Of a DNA stretch of 64,000 nucleotides, positions 18,208-27,093 are shown in pieces; position 1 is the first letter of the stretch, and each line of letters starts with the position of its first letter. The position numbers and the translations under genes are program-made. The notes beneath the pieces were generated by a model, which worked only from the letters and a program-made list of their open reading frames with translations, searched no databases and was not told the origin of the DNA. Source of the DNA: Robiginitomaculum antarcticum DSM 21748 (lineage in GTDB: Bacteria; Pseudomonadota; Alphaproteobacteria; Caulobacterales; Maricaulaceae); NCBI RefSeq assembly GCF_000365025.1, contig NZ_KB823011.1:310001-374000 (forward strand). The letters are read 5' to 3'.

Positions 18208-19044
18208 CTATTTTATATTCGACGCCAATGCCTGAAACTGCGCAGGTGTGACGGTTTCGGCGCGCTGGGTTGGATCAATGCCTGCGCCTGTGAGCCAGTC
18301 TTGCAAAATCAGGTCATGTTTTTTCGCAATGCTTTTGAGCGATTGGCGTAGCATTTTGCGGCGCTGGTTAAACGCGCCGGCTGTGATCTGGCCGAGGGTT
18401 TTTAAATCAGCGAAGCGCTCACCTTGCGGCAAAATATCCAGCACCACGACGGCGCTATCGACTTTGGGCGGCGGGCTAAAGCAATGGGCGGGGACGGTCA
18501 TCGCGATATGGGAGCTTGCCACGGCTGCCGTCAAAATGGCGAGACGGCCATAAGCATTGTCACCCGGGCGGGCAACGACGCGCTCGGCGACTTCTTTTTG
18601 AAACATCAAGACCAAACGATCCCAGAAGGGCGGCTGCGCTGTCAGCCAATTGGTTAGCATTTTTGTCCCGACATTATAGGGCAGGTTCGCGGCGATGCGT
18701 GTCACGCCGAGAGTCGCGGGATCGACCTTTAGCCCGTCGGCTTCAATAACCGATAATCGATCACCGCTAACGCGCTGCACGTCCTGTAGCAGAGGTAAAA
18801 ATCGGTTATCCATTTCAACGGCTGTAACTTTGCGCGCGCCGCACATGAGTATTGACCGCGTCAGCCCCCCCGGGCCGGGGCCGATTTCCATGACATGGAC
18901 ATCGGATATATCACCCGTCAGCCGCGCAATCCTGTCTGTAATATTGGCGTCGAGCAGGAAATGTTGCCCCAACCGTTTATCCGCGCGCAGGCTATAAGCG
19001 GCGAGCGTAGCCGTCAGGCTCGGCAGATCGGATAGCTCGCTCAT
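18208..19044 (-). CDS. rsmA: 16S rRNA adenine(1518/1519) dimethyltransferase
   Basis: 278-residue SAM-dependent KsgA/RsmA methylase that dimethylates two adjacent adenines near the 3' end of 16S rRNA. Motifs: LGQHFLLDANI, SAM loop EIGPGPGGLTRSI, and catalytic NLPYN. It overlaps pdxA by 4 bp, the last gene of lptF-lptG-surA-pdxA-rsmA. The pdxA-rsmA pairing is common in proteobacteria. Confidence 0.96.
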   Translation of the reverse strand: MSELSDLPSLTATLAAYSLRADKRLGQHFLLDANITDRIARLTGDISDVHVMEIGPGPGGLTRSILMCGARKVTAVEMDNRFLPLLQDVQRVSGDRLSVIEADGLKVDPATLGVTRIAANLPYNVGTKMLTNWLTAQPPFWDRLVLMFQKEVAERVVARPGDNAYGRLAILTAAVASSHIAMTVPAHCFSPPPKVDSAVVVLDILPQGERFADLKTLGQITAGAFNQRRKMLRQSLKSIAKKHDLILQDWLTGAGIDPTQRAETVTPAQFQALASNIK

Positions 19045-20048
19045 GCGCCGCGCCTATGATCTGACATGGTGCGCGCAATTTTCAGCGCGGCGAGCAGGCT
19101 ATCGGGACGGGCTATGCCTTTGCCTGCAATATCAAAGGCGGTGCCGTGATCGGGCGATGTGCGCACAATCGGCAAGCCCAGCGTGACATTGACGCCGCCG
19201 TGGAAATCCAAAGTTTTGACGGGAATGAGACCTTGGTCATGATACATGGCGAGCGCGGCGTCATAGCCCGCGCGCGCGTCGGCATGAAACAAAGTATCAG
19301 CGGGCAGGGCGTTTGTGAGATTAATCCCTTCCGCGCGTAGGGCCTCGCAGGCGGGGTTGATAATCTCGATTTCCTCGCGGCCAATGCCGCCCTTTTCGCC
19401 CGCATGGGGGTTGAGACCGCATACGGCAATGCGAGGATGCTTAATGCCAAAATCGCGTTTTAAGGATTGATGCAGCACGCGCGCACGGGATTTTATTAAC
19501 CCGCCTGTTAGCGCCGCTGCAACTTTAGAAATTGGCGTATGGATAGTCACAAGCGCGACGCGAAGCCCTGCCGCAGTGAGCATCATAACCGGTCCGCGTT
19601 CGCCCTCCATGGCAATATTGCGGGTCAGTTCGCCCAAATATTCGGTATGGCCCGGATGGGCAAAGCCCGCCGCATAGAGCACGGATTTCGCGATTGGGTT
19701 GGTGACAACGGCTGCCGCTTCGCCGGATAGGGTTAGCTCTACGGCCTTTGCAATTGATCCGATGATAAGACCTGCGGCTGCGCTATCAGGGCGTCCCGGT
19801 TCGATGTCAGGGCCGGAGAGCGGCAGAACGGGCAGGGCGTGAGGGAATATATCAGCCGCTTGCGCGAATGAGCCGATGGCTTGCGGGTCAGGTAAATCCT
19901 GCGCGCGGCAGGCGCGGCGCGCGGCGTCAATGGTGCCAATCAACGCAAATATATTGCCTGCGCCGCGCATTGCGGCCCAGGCTTTCGCTGTAATTTCAGG
20001 GCCAATGCCCCCCGGATCGCCGAGCGTGACGGCGAGCGGAGGGATCAT
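19041..20048 (-). CDS. pdxA: 4-hydroxythreonine-4-phosphate dehydrogenase
   Basis: 335 residues, pyridoxal 5'-phosphate synthesis (DXP-dependent route). It oxidises 4-phosphohydroxy-L-threonine with NAD. Motifs: LGDPGGIGPEI at the N-terminus, FAHPGHTEYLGEL, CGLNPHAGEKG, and YHDQGLIPVK with metal-binding histidines. Its pathway partner pdxJ is in this window at 55.0 kb. Two bases separate it from surA upstream and 4 overlap rsmA downstream. Confidence 0.96.
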   Translation of the reverse strand: MIPPLAVTLGDPGGIGPEITAKAWAAMRGAGNIFALIGTIDAARRACRAQDLPDPQAIGSFAQAADIFPHALPVLPLSGPDIEPGRPDSAAAGLIIGSIAKAVELTLSGEAAAVVTNPIAKSVLYAAGFAHPGHTEYLGELTRNIAMEGERGPVMMLTAAGLRVALVTIHTPISKVAAALTGGLIKSRARVLHQSLKRDFGIKHPRIAVCGLNPHAGEKGGIGREEIEIINPACEALRAEGINLTNALPADTLFHADARAGYDAALAMYHDQGLIPVKTLDFHGGVNVTLGLPIVRTSPDHGTAFDIAGKGIARPDSLLAALKIARTMSDHRRGA

Positions 20049-20050
20049 GA

Positions 20051-21316
20051 TTAGCGCGACTCGATTGTCGCGCTGCGGCGGACATCCCGAAGGTAACGGC
20101 GAGAGCTTTGCGCAATTTGCTGGTCAATAATACGGTCTTCGACTTCGTCGCGGGTGGGTATTCCTGCGCCCTGAATTTTAAGATCACAGACCATCAATGC
20201 CATAACGCCATTTGGCGCCGCAATAGGGTCAGATACAGTGCCGACTTCGGTCTCTTCGAGAATTTTAAGAACCGGGCCGCCAACCTGACTTGATTTTATC
20301 ACGCCCATATCGACAACTTCGGCGCTCTCAATCGTCTCCGCAGCGTCCTCGAGCGTGTCGCATGTCGGGCTTTGTGCCGCCATCTCGCGAATGGCGGTTT
20401 GGGCAAGGCCTTGCGCAGCTTCATTTTCAGCCGGAACGCGAATTTGTTTGATGGTGTAGACGCTCTCCGACTCAGAATCGCGTTTATCGCGCATGAGAAT
20501 AATATAGACGCCGCCGGGCACGATGATGGGCTCGGAAATAGTCCCTTTTTCCAGACTTGGAAGCACGTTGCTAATTTCGCTGCGCAGTTCGCCTTCACGG
20601 GTCCAACCGACATCACCGCCTTTAGCTGAGGAGGCCCCGGATGAGAACTGACGGGCCAGAGCGGTAAAAGGCGCGTCCTGCTCAAACTGGGTAATCATGG
20701 CGCGCGCGCCTTCCAAGGCCCCGTCCATGCCGCCAATATCTTCAGTGGCTTCAATATAAATTTCAGAGATAAGATAGCTCGGCTTGCCGGCATTGGCAGA
20801 CATGCGGCGCACGGTTTCGTCAATCTGCGTATCAGAGACGCGGATGCGCTGGCCAAACCGCCCATTGACAATGCGTTGCCACGCCAGCTCGGCGCGGACC
20901 TGGTCGCGCAGGGTTTCAATTGAGATACCGGCCTGCGTCATACGTTCGGTAAGTTGTTCCAGCGATAGATTATTGCCCTGCGCGAGACGTTGCAAAGCAT
21001 TACCAACCTCTTCATCAGAAATTTCCAGATCGAATTTGTTCGCTTCTTGCATCTGCAGACGTTCGTCGATCAAAGCGCGCAAAGCCGTAAATTGCATGCG
21101 GCGTAAGCTATCTTCATCGGGCTTAACGCCCGAAGCCAAGACCATAAAATAAACGCGCTGTTGCAAATCATAAGTCGTTATGACGTCATCATTGACCGTG
21201 GCGGCAATGCCATAAGCGTCTTGCGCGGCTCCGGCCGGCGCAGCGAATATAAGCGCCGCAGGAATGGCGATAGCGCTCAGCAGGCGCGCAGCAAATCTAA
21301 CAGGTGAAGCAGCCAT
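20051..21316 (-). CDS. surA: Periplasmic chaperone / peptidyl-prolyl isomerase SurA
   Basis: 421 residues from the ATG at 21316, which follows a GAAAGAGA site; a TTG 24 bp upstream is also in frame. A signal peptide covers about 1-31 (cleavage near GAA-QDA). The SurA N-terminal helical domain follows (VNDDVITTYDLQQR), then at least one parvulin domain (about 165-265, with FSSGASSAKGGDVGW and ISEPI). It escorts outer-membrane proteins such as LptD. Location with lptF/lptG and pdxA-rsmA is the typical arrangement. Confidence 0.92.
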   Translation of the reverse strand: MAASPVRFAARLLSAIAIPAALIFAAPAGAAQDAYGIAATVNDDVITTYDLQQRVYFMVLASGVKPDEDSLRRMQFTALRALIDERLQMQEANKFDLEISDEEVGNALQRLAQGNNLSLEQLTERMTQAGISIETLRDQVRAELAWQRIVNGRFGQRIRVSDTQIDETVRRMSANAGKPSYLISEIYIEATEDIGGMDGALEGARAMITQFEQDAPFTALARQFSSGASSAKGGDVGWTREGELRSEISNVLPSLEKGTISEPIIVPGGVYIILMRDKRDSESESVYTIKQIRVPAENEAAQGLAQTAIREMAAQSPTCDTLEDAAETIESAEVVDMGVIKSSQVGGPVLKILEETEVGTVSDPIAAPNGVMALMVCDLKIQGAGIPTRDEVEDRIIDQQIAQSSRRYLRDVRRSATIESR

Positions 21317-21450
21317 AATGTCAGTCTCTTTCGTCGGCAAAGTGGCGGAAATCCTGTGAAGACCCGCGTTAAATTAGGAGGCACAATAGCCAATTTGCCC
21401 GTGCGCGCAATTGTCTGCATCACACGAAGTATGGCCTTACGCGTTAAGTT

Positions 21451-22563
21451 TCATCCATCTTCGATTGTGCATAAGCGGGCTAAACCGACCAATAGGACAA
21501 ATATAGGGGTCGCCCACGCCGAGAGTAGAGCCGGCAAAACCCCGGTCTCGCCAAAGGCGCTCATCATATTATTGGCAAAGAAAACCCCAAAGCCCAGCGT
21601 GCTACCAAGAATGAGAAGTCTCAGCGTTCCGCCAAGACGGGTTAGTTGCATGGAAACGCCTGCCGCAATAATTGCCATGGCGATCAATGTAAAGGGAAGC
21701 GCGAGAAGGCGGTAAAACGTGATCTGCAAGGGGATGGCAGAAAATCCTGCGGCGCGAATTTTTTTAATCTCGGCGGGCAACTGCCAGAATTGCGGCGTTG
21801 AAGTCTCTCCGGCAGCGTCGCGCAATTGATCCCAACCCAGCGTGGTCGGGGCTGTTAGTATCTCGTAAGGCTGCGGCGCGGAGCCGGCTCGAGTTTCTAT
21901 TACATTCGTTAGTGTCCATGTTCCAGATGTTGATAGTTGCGCCGTGTCGGCGTCATACCGGCTATCGAATACAGGGTCATTAGCGTCGTCAAATCTGTAG
22001 CGGTAAAAGGTTACGCCGTCGAGACGGCGCGCGCCAATATCGGCTTTGCGGGCAAATATAACGGTTTGGCCAGAAGCGCTTCCCTCTCTCATCCAAATAT
22101 TACGTTTTTGGTTTTCATCATCCACAATAACTGCGCTTTGTGAGACTCCGCCGCGAATATTTCGAAATTGCGCATCCGCAGCAATGCTGACAGGATTCAT
22201 CACAGCGGTCCAGAAGACCCCGATTAATCCCGCGACGAGAATGCCAGGGAGCAAAAACCGCCATGCGCTCATGCCTGACGCGCGCATGATAATGAGTTCG
22301 CTGCGGCGGTTCAGCTTATATAATGCATTCATGACACCGAACAAAACAACAAATGATAGTGTTTGTTCAATAAGTTGCGGCGCTTTGAGAAATGTCATGA
22401 CGAGAATTTGGCTTATTCCCATGCCGCCGGAGCCCCCAAGGGTTCGCGAAAGCTCAACAAAATCAACAAGCATTATGACGCTGGTAATAACCAAAAAAGC
22501 CATCAAAATACCGACAAAAAACTGCCACGCGACATAGACGGCCAGTGTAGGGGCCATCCTCAT
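21451..22563 (-). CDS. lptG: LPS export ABC transporter permease LptG
   Basis: 370 residues, YjgP/YjgQ family. Three hydrophobic helices at the N-terminus (about 8-30, 55-80, 95-118), a periplasmic beta-jellyroll domain, and three C-terminal helices (about 280-365). With LptF and the ATPase LptB2 it extracts lipopolysaccharide from the inner membrane. It overlaps lptF by 4 bp. The 134-bp gap before surA may hold a separate promoter. Confidence 0.93.
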   Translation of the reverse strand: MRMAPTLAVYVAWQFFVGILMAFLVITSVIMLVDFVELSRTLGGSGGMGISQILVMTFLKAPQLIEQTLSFVVLFGVMNALYKLNRRSELIIMRASGMSAWRFLLPGILVAGLIGVFWTAVMNPVSIAADAQFRNIRGGVSQSAVIVDDENQKRNIWMREGSASGQTVIFARKADIGARRLDGVTFYRYRFDDANDPVFDSRYDADTAQLSTSGTWTLTNVIETRAGSAPQPYEILTAPTTLGWDQLRDAAGETSTPQFWQLPAEIKKIRAAGFSAIPLQITFYRLLALPFTLIAMAIIAAGVSMQLTRLGGTLRLLILGSTLGFGVFFANNMMSAFGETGVLPALLSAWATPIFVLLVGLARLCTIEDG

Positions 22564-23702
22564 GAGACAAGCTCCACTGTGTATTTGGTCTCACGCTTGC
22601 GCCAGCGTATGATATCCGCCGCACGTTTCTTACTAAACAGATAAAGCCCGCACGTAATAATTGTCAGAACGGGTATCCCGTATTGATAGGCGTTAAGCGC
22701 ACTATCATCTTCTGCCGCGGCCGCAATCGCAAATCCGGCGAGGCGTATTATGAATCCCACGCCAGCCGCCATAGCGATGCGCTTGCCATATCCCAGACGC
22801 TGATAATCCCCCCGAACCAGAAAGCAAAGCGCAATCATAACCAGTGCTATATTGTAAAACGGTGTGGCCAAACGCGAATGGCCTTCCGCAAGATAAGATT
22901 CGCGAAATTGCCTGCGGGCATAATTATATGGATCGTCCAAAAATAGCTCGTGTAGATATTGGTCTGACGTTTTTAGGCGCAATACCGGATCAAGCGTCAT
23001 GACTTCCGACAGATCAAATTGATAGTCGTCAAAGCCAACAATTTGTACAACGCCTTGCTGATCGGCATATTGCAGATCACCCTCACGCATGACCAGAACG
23101 GCCTCATCGCCGCGCCGGCCGATAACGGCGGATTTCGCAGTATATGTAGACGGTGTGTCGGCATCACGGCTGTCATAGATTAAAACATCGCGCATTTCCC
23201 CTGTGCGATTCAGGCCGGCAGTATACACTGTCAATCCGGGCGCAGGAGTATTGAACTCGCCTGGACGGACAAGCTGTGATGCTAAATCCGTGCGGACATC
23301 CAAAAGCGCTTCTCGCATTTCACGCTGTGAAAAAGGCTGCAAAAAAAGATTGATAAATAAATGCACAATCATGGCGTAAATAGCGACGCGAATCACCGGA
23401 CTGGCGATTTGCCACGGACTGTATCCAGCGCCCTTCGCCACAACGATCTCGCTTTCAATATTCATCCTATTTAATGAAAACAAGGCGGCAATGAACACCG
23501 CAATCGGCATAATAATGCCCAAGAGTTGAGGCAAAATAAGCATCGTAATATAGATAAAAGTCAGCGCCGATTGACGGTTTTCGACAATAAGATCTATTGT
23601 CGTCAAGGACTGCGTCAATAACGCTAAAAATGACAGCGCAGAGATCGCGAGTACGAAAGGCACCAGAGTTTGATATCTGAAATATGATTGAATACGTTTC
23701 AT
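22560..23702 (-). CDS. lptF: LPS export ABC transporter permease LptF
   Basis: 380 residues from the ATG at 23702 (MKRIQSYFRYQ); the longer frame from 23738 uses a weak TTG. Same six-helix plus periplasmic jellyroll architecture as LptG. Includes SLNRMNIESEIVVAKGAGYS, the cytoplasmic coupling helix between helices 2 and 3 seen in LptF. First gene of the operon, divergent from pepA across a 148-bp promoter region. Confidence 0.93.
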   Translation of the reverse strand: MKRIQSYFRYQTLVPFVLAISALSFLALLTQSLTTIDLIVENRQSALTFIYITMLILPQLLGIIMPIAVFIAALFSLNRMNIESEIVVAKGAGYSPWQIASPVIRVAIYAMIVHLFINLFLQPFSQREMREALLDVRTDLASQLVRPGEFNTPAPGLTVYTAGLNRTGEMRDVLIYDSRDADTPSTYTAKSAVIGRRGDEAVLVMREGDLQYADQQGVVQIVGFDDYQFDLSEVMTLDPVLRLKTSDQYLHELFLDDPYNYARRQFRESYLAEGHSRLATPFYNIALVMIALCFLVRGDYQRLGYGKRIAMAAGVGFIIRLAGFAIAAAAEDDSALNAYQYGIPVLTIITCGLYLFSKKRAADIIRWRKRETKYTVELVS

Positions 23703-23850
23703 TCGTGCCGCTTTAGGCAAAAGTGCGGAATTTAGCAAATTGCAAACCGCATAAAATCCTAAAACTTACGCAAGGTCAGCACGCCGCAATGATAAGGCTT
23801 GCCGCCACGCGCGCAGCGCCGCATAACGTAAAAAATATTGGAGTTTATTC

Positions 23851-25314
23851 ATGAAAATTAGTTTCGTTTCATCGGCGCAGGCCAGCGGCGCTGCCGTCAT
23901 TTTCTCAAATGATAAGGCTAATCTAACAGCCGGAGGCGCACATTATGACGGTGATGTTATTGCCGCCGCGATTCGCGCCGCAAAATTTACCGGCAAATCG
24001 AGACAGACTCTGTCTGTTTATGCGCCGAAAGGCACAAATACGACGCGGGCTTTGTTGATGGGTATTGCGGACGGCAAAAAATTTGATCCTGAAACGTCGA
24101 CTGCGAATGCCGTAAAAACCTTGCTGCTGAGCGGCGAGACAAAATTAACCGTCCATCTTGAAGGGATGGGTATTTCGCCAGATGACCAGGCCCGGGCCGC
24201 GCTTGGCGGCCGTTTGGCGGCTTATAGATTTGATAATTACCGTACAAAACTCAAAGACGATCAGAAGCCAACCCTGAAATCCCTAAAAATTGCCTGCGAT
24301 AGTCCGGCCAAAGCCAAAGCCGCTTATGACGCGTTTTACGGACCGGTCGGGGACGGAACATATACAGCCCGCGATTTGGTTTCAGAACCGCCCAATATGC
24401 TTCACCCAAAAACATATTCTGCGCGTATAAAAAAAATGACGGATATGGGTCTTAAAGTTGACGTCCTGGGTGAAAAGAAAATGAAAACGCTCGGCATGCA
24501 CGCTCTGCTCGGCGTTGGCCTGGGGTCTGCGCATGAAAGCCAAGTCGCAATTATGCATTGGGAAGGCGGCAAAAAAGACGATAAGCCGATCTGCCTTATC
24601 GGTAAGGGCGTGACATTTGACTCGGGCGGTATCTCGCTCAAACCCGGCGCGGGTATGTGGGACATGAAAGGCGATATGGGCGGCTCAGCGGCCGTTGTGG
24701 GCGCCATGGAAGCGCTGGCCAAACGCAAAGCCAAGGCCAATGTTATCGGTCTCGTTGGCCTTGTCGAAAATATGCCTGATGCGCTGGCGCAGCGCCCCGG
24801 CGATATTGTAACTTCGATGTCAGGACAAACGATTGAAGTGCAAAACACAGATGCGGAAGGCCGTTTGGTTTTGTGTGACGTTCTGCATTATGCCCGTACG
24901 AAATACGACCCCCGGGTAATGGTTGATCTGGCGACACTCACAGGCGCCATTCTTGTGTCTCTTGGCCATGAACACGGCGGTCTGTTTTCCAACTCCGACG
25001 AGGTCGCAGACGGTCTTTTGGGCGCGTCTGTCGCATCGACAGAAAAGCTGTGGCGTATGCCGATGTCCAAAGCTTATGATAAATTACTGGATAGTAATTG
25101 CGCAGATATGAAAAATATCGGCGGGCGTCTTGCCGGGTCGATTACGGCGGCGCAATTTCTACAGCGTTTTGTTGGCGATACGCCTTGGGCTCATCTGGAT
25201 ATTGCCGGGACAGCCTGGAAAGGAACCAGTACGGATCCGCGGGAACCGGCTTGGGCAACAGGCTTTGGTGTTCGGCTTCTAAATCAATGGGTTAAAGATA
25301 AATTTGAAGGTTAA
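23851..25314 (+). CDS. pepA: Leucyl aminopeptidase (M17)
   Basis: 487 residues; removes N-terminal amino acids from peptides with two metal ions. The N-terminal macro-like domain covers about 1-165. The catalytic domain contains GKGVTFDSGGISLKPG, DMKGDMGG and the M17 signature NTDAEGRL. Divergent from lptF and followed by holC, an order conserved in many proteobacteria. Confidence 0.95.
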   Translation: MKISFVSSAQASGAAVIFSNDKANLTAGGAHYDGDVIAAAIRAAKFTGKSRQTLSVYAPKGTNTTRALLMGIADGKKFDPETSTANAVKTLLLSGETKLTVHLEGMGISPDDQARAALGGRLAAYRFDNYRTKLKDDQKPTLKSLKIACDSPAKAKAAYDAFYGPVGDGTYTARDLVSEPPNMLHPKTYSARIKKMTDMGLKVDVLGEKKMKTLGMHALLGVGLGSAHESQVAIMHWEGGKKDDKPICLIGKGVTFDSGGISLKPGAGMWDMKGDMGGSAAVVGAMEALAKRKAKANVIGLVGLVENMPDALAQRPGDIVTSMSGQTIEVQNTDAEGRLVLCDVLHYARTKYDPRVMVDLATLTGAILVSLGHEHGGLFSNSDEVADGLLGASVASTEKLWRMPMSKAYDKLLDSNCADMKNIGGRLAGSITAAQFLQRFVGDTPWAHLDIAGTAWKGTSTDPREPAWATGFGVRLLNQWVKDKFEG

Positions 25315-25322
25315 TTAACACG

Positions 25323-25763
25323 GTGGAGTATTGGTTCTATCATCTCACACATGGCTCCTTGGAAGCTGTGCTGCCACTGCTGTTAGAGAAAACGCTTGAG
25401 CGGAACTGGACGGCGTCTGTCCAGTTTTCTGATCAGAACCGTATGGAGCACATGGATACATATTTGTGGACGTTTCGCGATGACAGCTTTCTGCCTCACG
25501 GCCGGGATGATCAGCCCGGCGCGGTGGATCATCCTGTGCGGCTAGGCGTTGGCAGCGATATTGACGGCGCGGATTTAATCTTCCTTACGGGTGAAGCCGT
25601 TATTGCGGATAGCGCCGTTGCCAAGAGGTGCATCACATTTATCGAGGATAATGATCCGGAGGGGCGTGACGTCGCGCGCGCGCGCTGGACCCAGCTTAAG
25701 GCAGACGGGGCCGATATTTCTTATTATCAGCAAGGTGAGGGTGGGCAGTGGATAAAACGATGA
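25323..25763 (+). CDS. holC: DNA polymerase III chi subunit
   Basis: 146 residues starting at GTG. HolC family: EYWFYHLTHGSLEAVLPLLLEKT at the N-terminus and LWTFRDDSFLPHG in the middle. In E. coli chi links the clamp loader to SSB. It lies 8 bp after pepA. Its stop overlaps the next gene's ATG (ATGA). Confidence 0.9.
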   Translation: MEYWFYHLTHGSLEAVLPLLLEKTLERNWTASVQFSDQNRMEHMDTYLWTFRDDSFLPHGRDDQPGAVDHPVRLGVGSDIDGADLIFLTGEAVIADSAVAKRCITFIEDNDPEGRDVARARWTQLKADGADISYYQQGEGGQWIKR

Positions 25764-26245
25764 CACATCACGTCATTTTCATAAGGGCCTCTCTCTTGGC
25801 TGCCGTTGTCATCTGTAGCGCCTGCGCGGGTCCGGGCACCGCGCCGCGTGACTACCAGCCGCAAGCCGGACAGGGTCAATATCAATATCCCGACTCTCTT
25901 CGGCCCGAGCCGCTTACCGTCACTCCGCGAACCGATACGTGCGGCGCGCGGTTGTATCAATCGCTTGTGGGACAAAATATTGGCGGCGTACATATCGCTG
26001 TGATTGCCGGTGATAAGCGTATCATTCAGCCTGCAGACACAGGAGACGCCGTCTCGGATTTCATCCCGGATATGCAAGAGGGGGCGCCTTTTGTCGATGT
26101 GACCGACCTTTTGGCGGGACAGCCGCTTTATGCGCCGACCATCCGTACAGGCGTTTATCGCGGACAATTAGGACCTGAACGCGCTGACCGCCTTACGCTG
26201 GAATTGGACGAGGACGGGTATATTCAACGGGTAGAGTGCCGGTAG
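25760..26245 (+). CDS. Lipoprotein of the I78 peptidase-inhibitor family
   Basis: 161 residues from the ATG at 25760, coupled to holC by ATGA; a GTG 12 bp upstream is possible. A signal sequence ends in CSAC, a plausible though non-canonical lipidation site (C at about 22). The C-terminal half shows the I78 pattern: a cysteine opening (DTCGARLYQSLVGQ), then RLTLELDEDGYIQRVECR closing with a second cysteine that could pair with the first. Family members inhibit serine proteases. The target is unknown. The 3' end overlaps the convergent gene by 53 bp. Confidence 0.72.
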   Translation: MTHHVIFIRASLLAAVVICSACAGPGTAPRDYQPQAGQGQYQYPDSLRPEPLTVTPRTDTCGARLYQSLVGQNIGGVHIAVIAGDKRIIQPADTGDAVSDFIPDMQEGAPFVDVTDLLAGQPLYAPTIRTGVYRGQLGPERADRLTLELDEDGYIQRVECR

Positions 26246-27008
26246 GGAACGCAGACTGTGCCGCGTCTTTATTCATTCTGTTTTTAAAATTTAAAATTTC
26301 TTTATCAAAAACTGGGCCGAAAATGCCCATCAGCAAGTGTGCATAATCCGTCTGAATTTGTTCTAATGGGCATCCCTTGTGATGTAGGAAAAGCAGCGTA
26401 CCACGTAGTGGAATGCCAGGGGGGCCTTTTTGTGAGGATCTCCTTGTGACTTGATCAAAGTAGGATTTTGTCAACTCATAAACCGGACCCAAACCCAAGA
26501 ATGATGCGATGAATTCAGTGCGCTGCCGATAGGGTTTCTTTGTTGCATTAGCAGAAGTCACCGCTGCCATTTGGACAATATCGGTTAAAACTTGCGACAT
26601 TCGGCATAATAAATATAACGGTTCACCCAGACGCGACGGTTCGTAATAGGCTACCGGCCGGCCATATATATCGGTATAATAGCGTTCCAGCGCATCATTA
26701 TGGACGGGCTTATTAAGTTCGCGGTGCTCCGCCAATTTAGGCTTATCGCGTTCCAACCCTGTAGTCTGTATAGGATAATGCCGCATGTTTAAACGGCCCT
26801 GAAGATCAGAGAGAAAGGCCTCAACATAGTCCTTTTCGCCCTCAAACATCCGGCGCTGTGGAAAAGCAGCTAGAAATCCATTTTCGGGAATCAATAAGTC
26901 TGAATGTCTTGGTCCAATATCATCGCCGAATTGCGTCATCAGATCAGCAAAATAATCGCGCTCCCACGCTATATTCTGTGCACCCACACGATATTTATGT
27001 TTTGGCAT
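26193..27008 (-). CDS. Uncharacterised protein
   Basis: 271 residues, no family recognised, no signal peptide or membrane segment visible. Aromatic- and charge-rich, with a helical middle (LYLLCRMSQVLTDIVQMAAV) and a Pro-rich C-terminus. A GGAGCGGGG sequence precedes the ATG closely. Its 3' end runs 53 bp into the convergent I78 gene. It could be a second gene of the ABC-F transcript, but an 85-bp AT-rich gap with promoter-like sequence suggests its own transcription. Confidence 0.55.
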   Translation of the reverse strand: MPKHKYRVGAQNIAWERDYFADLMTQFGDDIGPRHSDLLIPENGFLAAFPQRRMFEGEKDYVEAFLSDLQGRLNMRHYPIQTTGLERDKPKLAEHRELNKPVHNDALERYYTDIYGRPVAYYEPSRLGEPLYLLCRMSQVLTDIVQMAAVTSANATKKPYRQRTEFIASFLGLGPVYELTKSYFDQVTRRSSQKGPPGIPLRGTLLFLHHKGCPLEQIQTDYAHLLMGIFGPVFDKEILNFKNRMNKDAAQSAFPTGTLPVEYTRPRPIPA

Positions 27009-27070
27009 TCCCCGCTCCCAAGCCCCACACTTAGGGTTACAGACTGACTCAAATATATAAATAATTAATG

Positions 27071-27087
27071 AAATCTCATTCAGATTT
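27071..27087 (-). terminator. Weak AU-rich hairpin after the ABC-F gene
   Basis: Six-bp stem AAATCT/AGATTT with a 5-base loop, followed on the minus strand by an A/U-rich but broken U-tract. It sits 7 bp past the ABC-F stop. The weak stem makes it only a possible terminator. Confidence 0.3.
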
Positions 27088-27093
27088 GTTATA

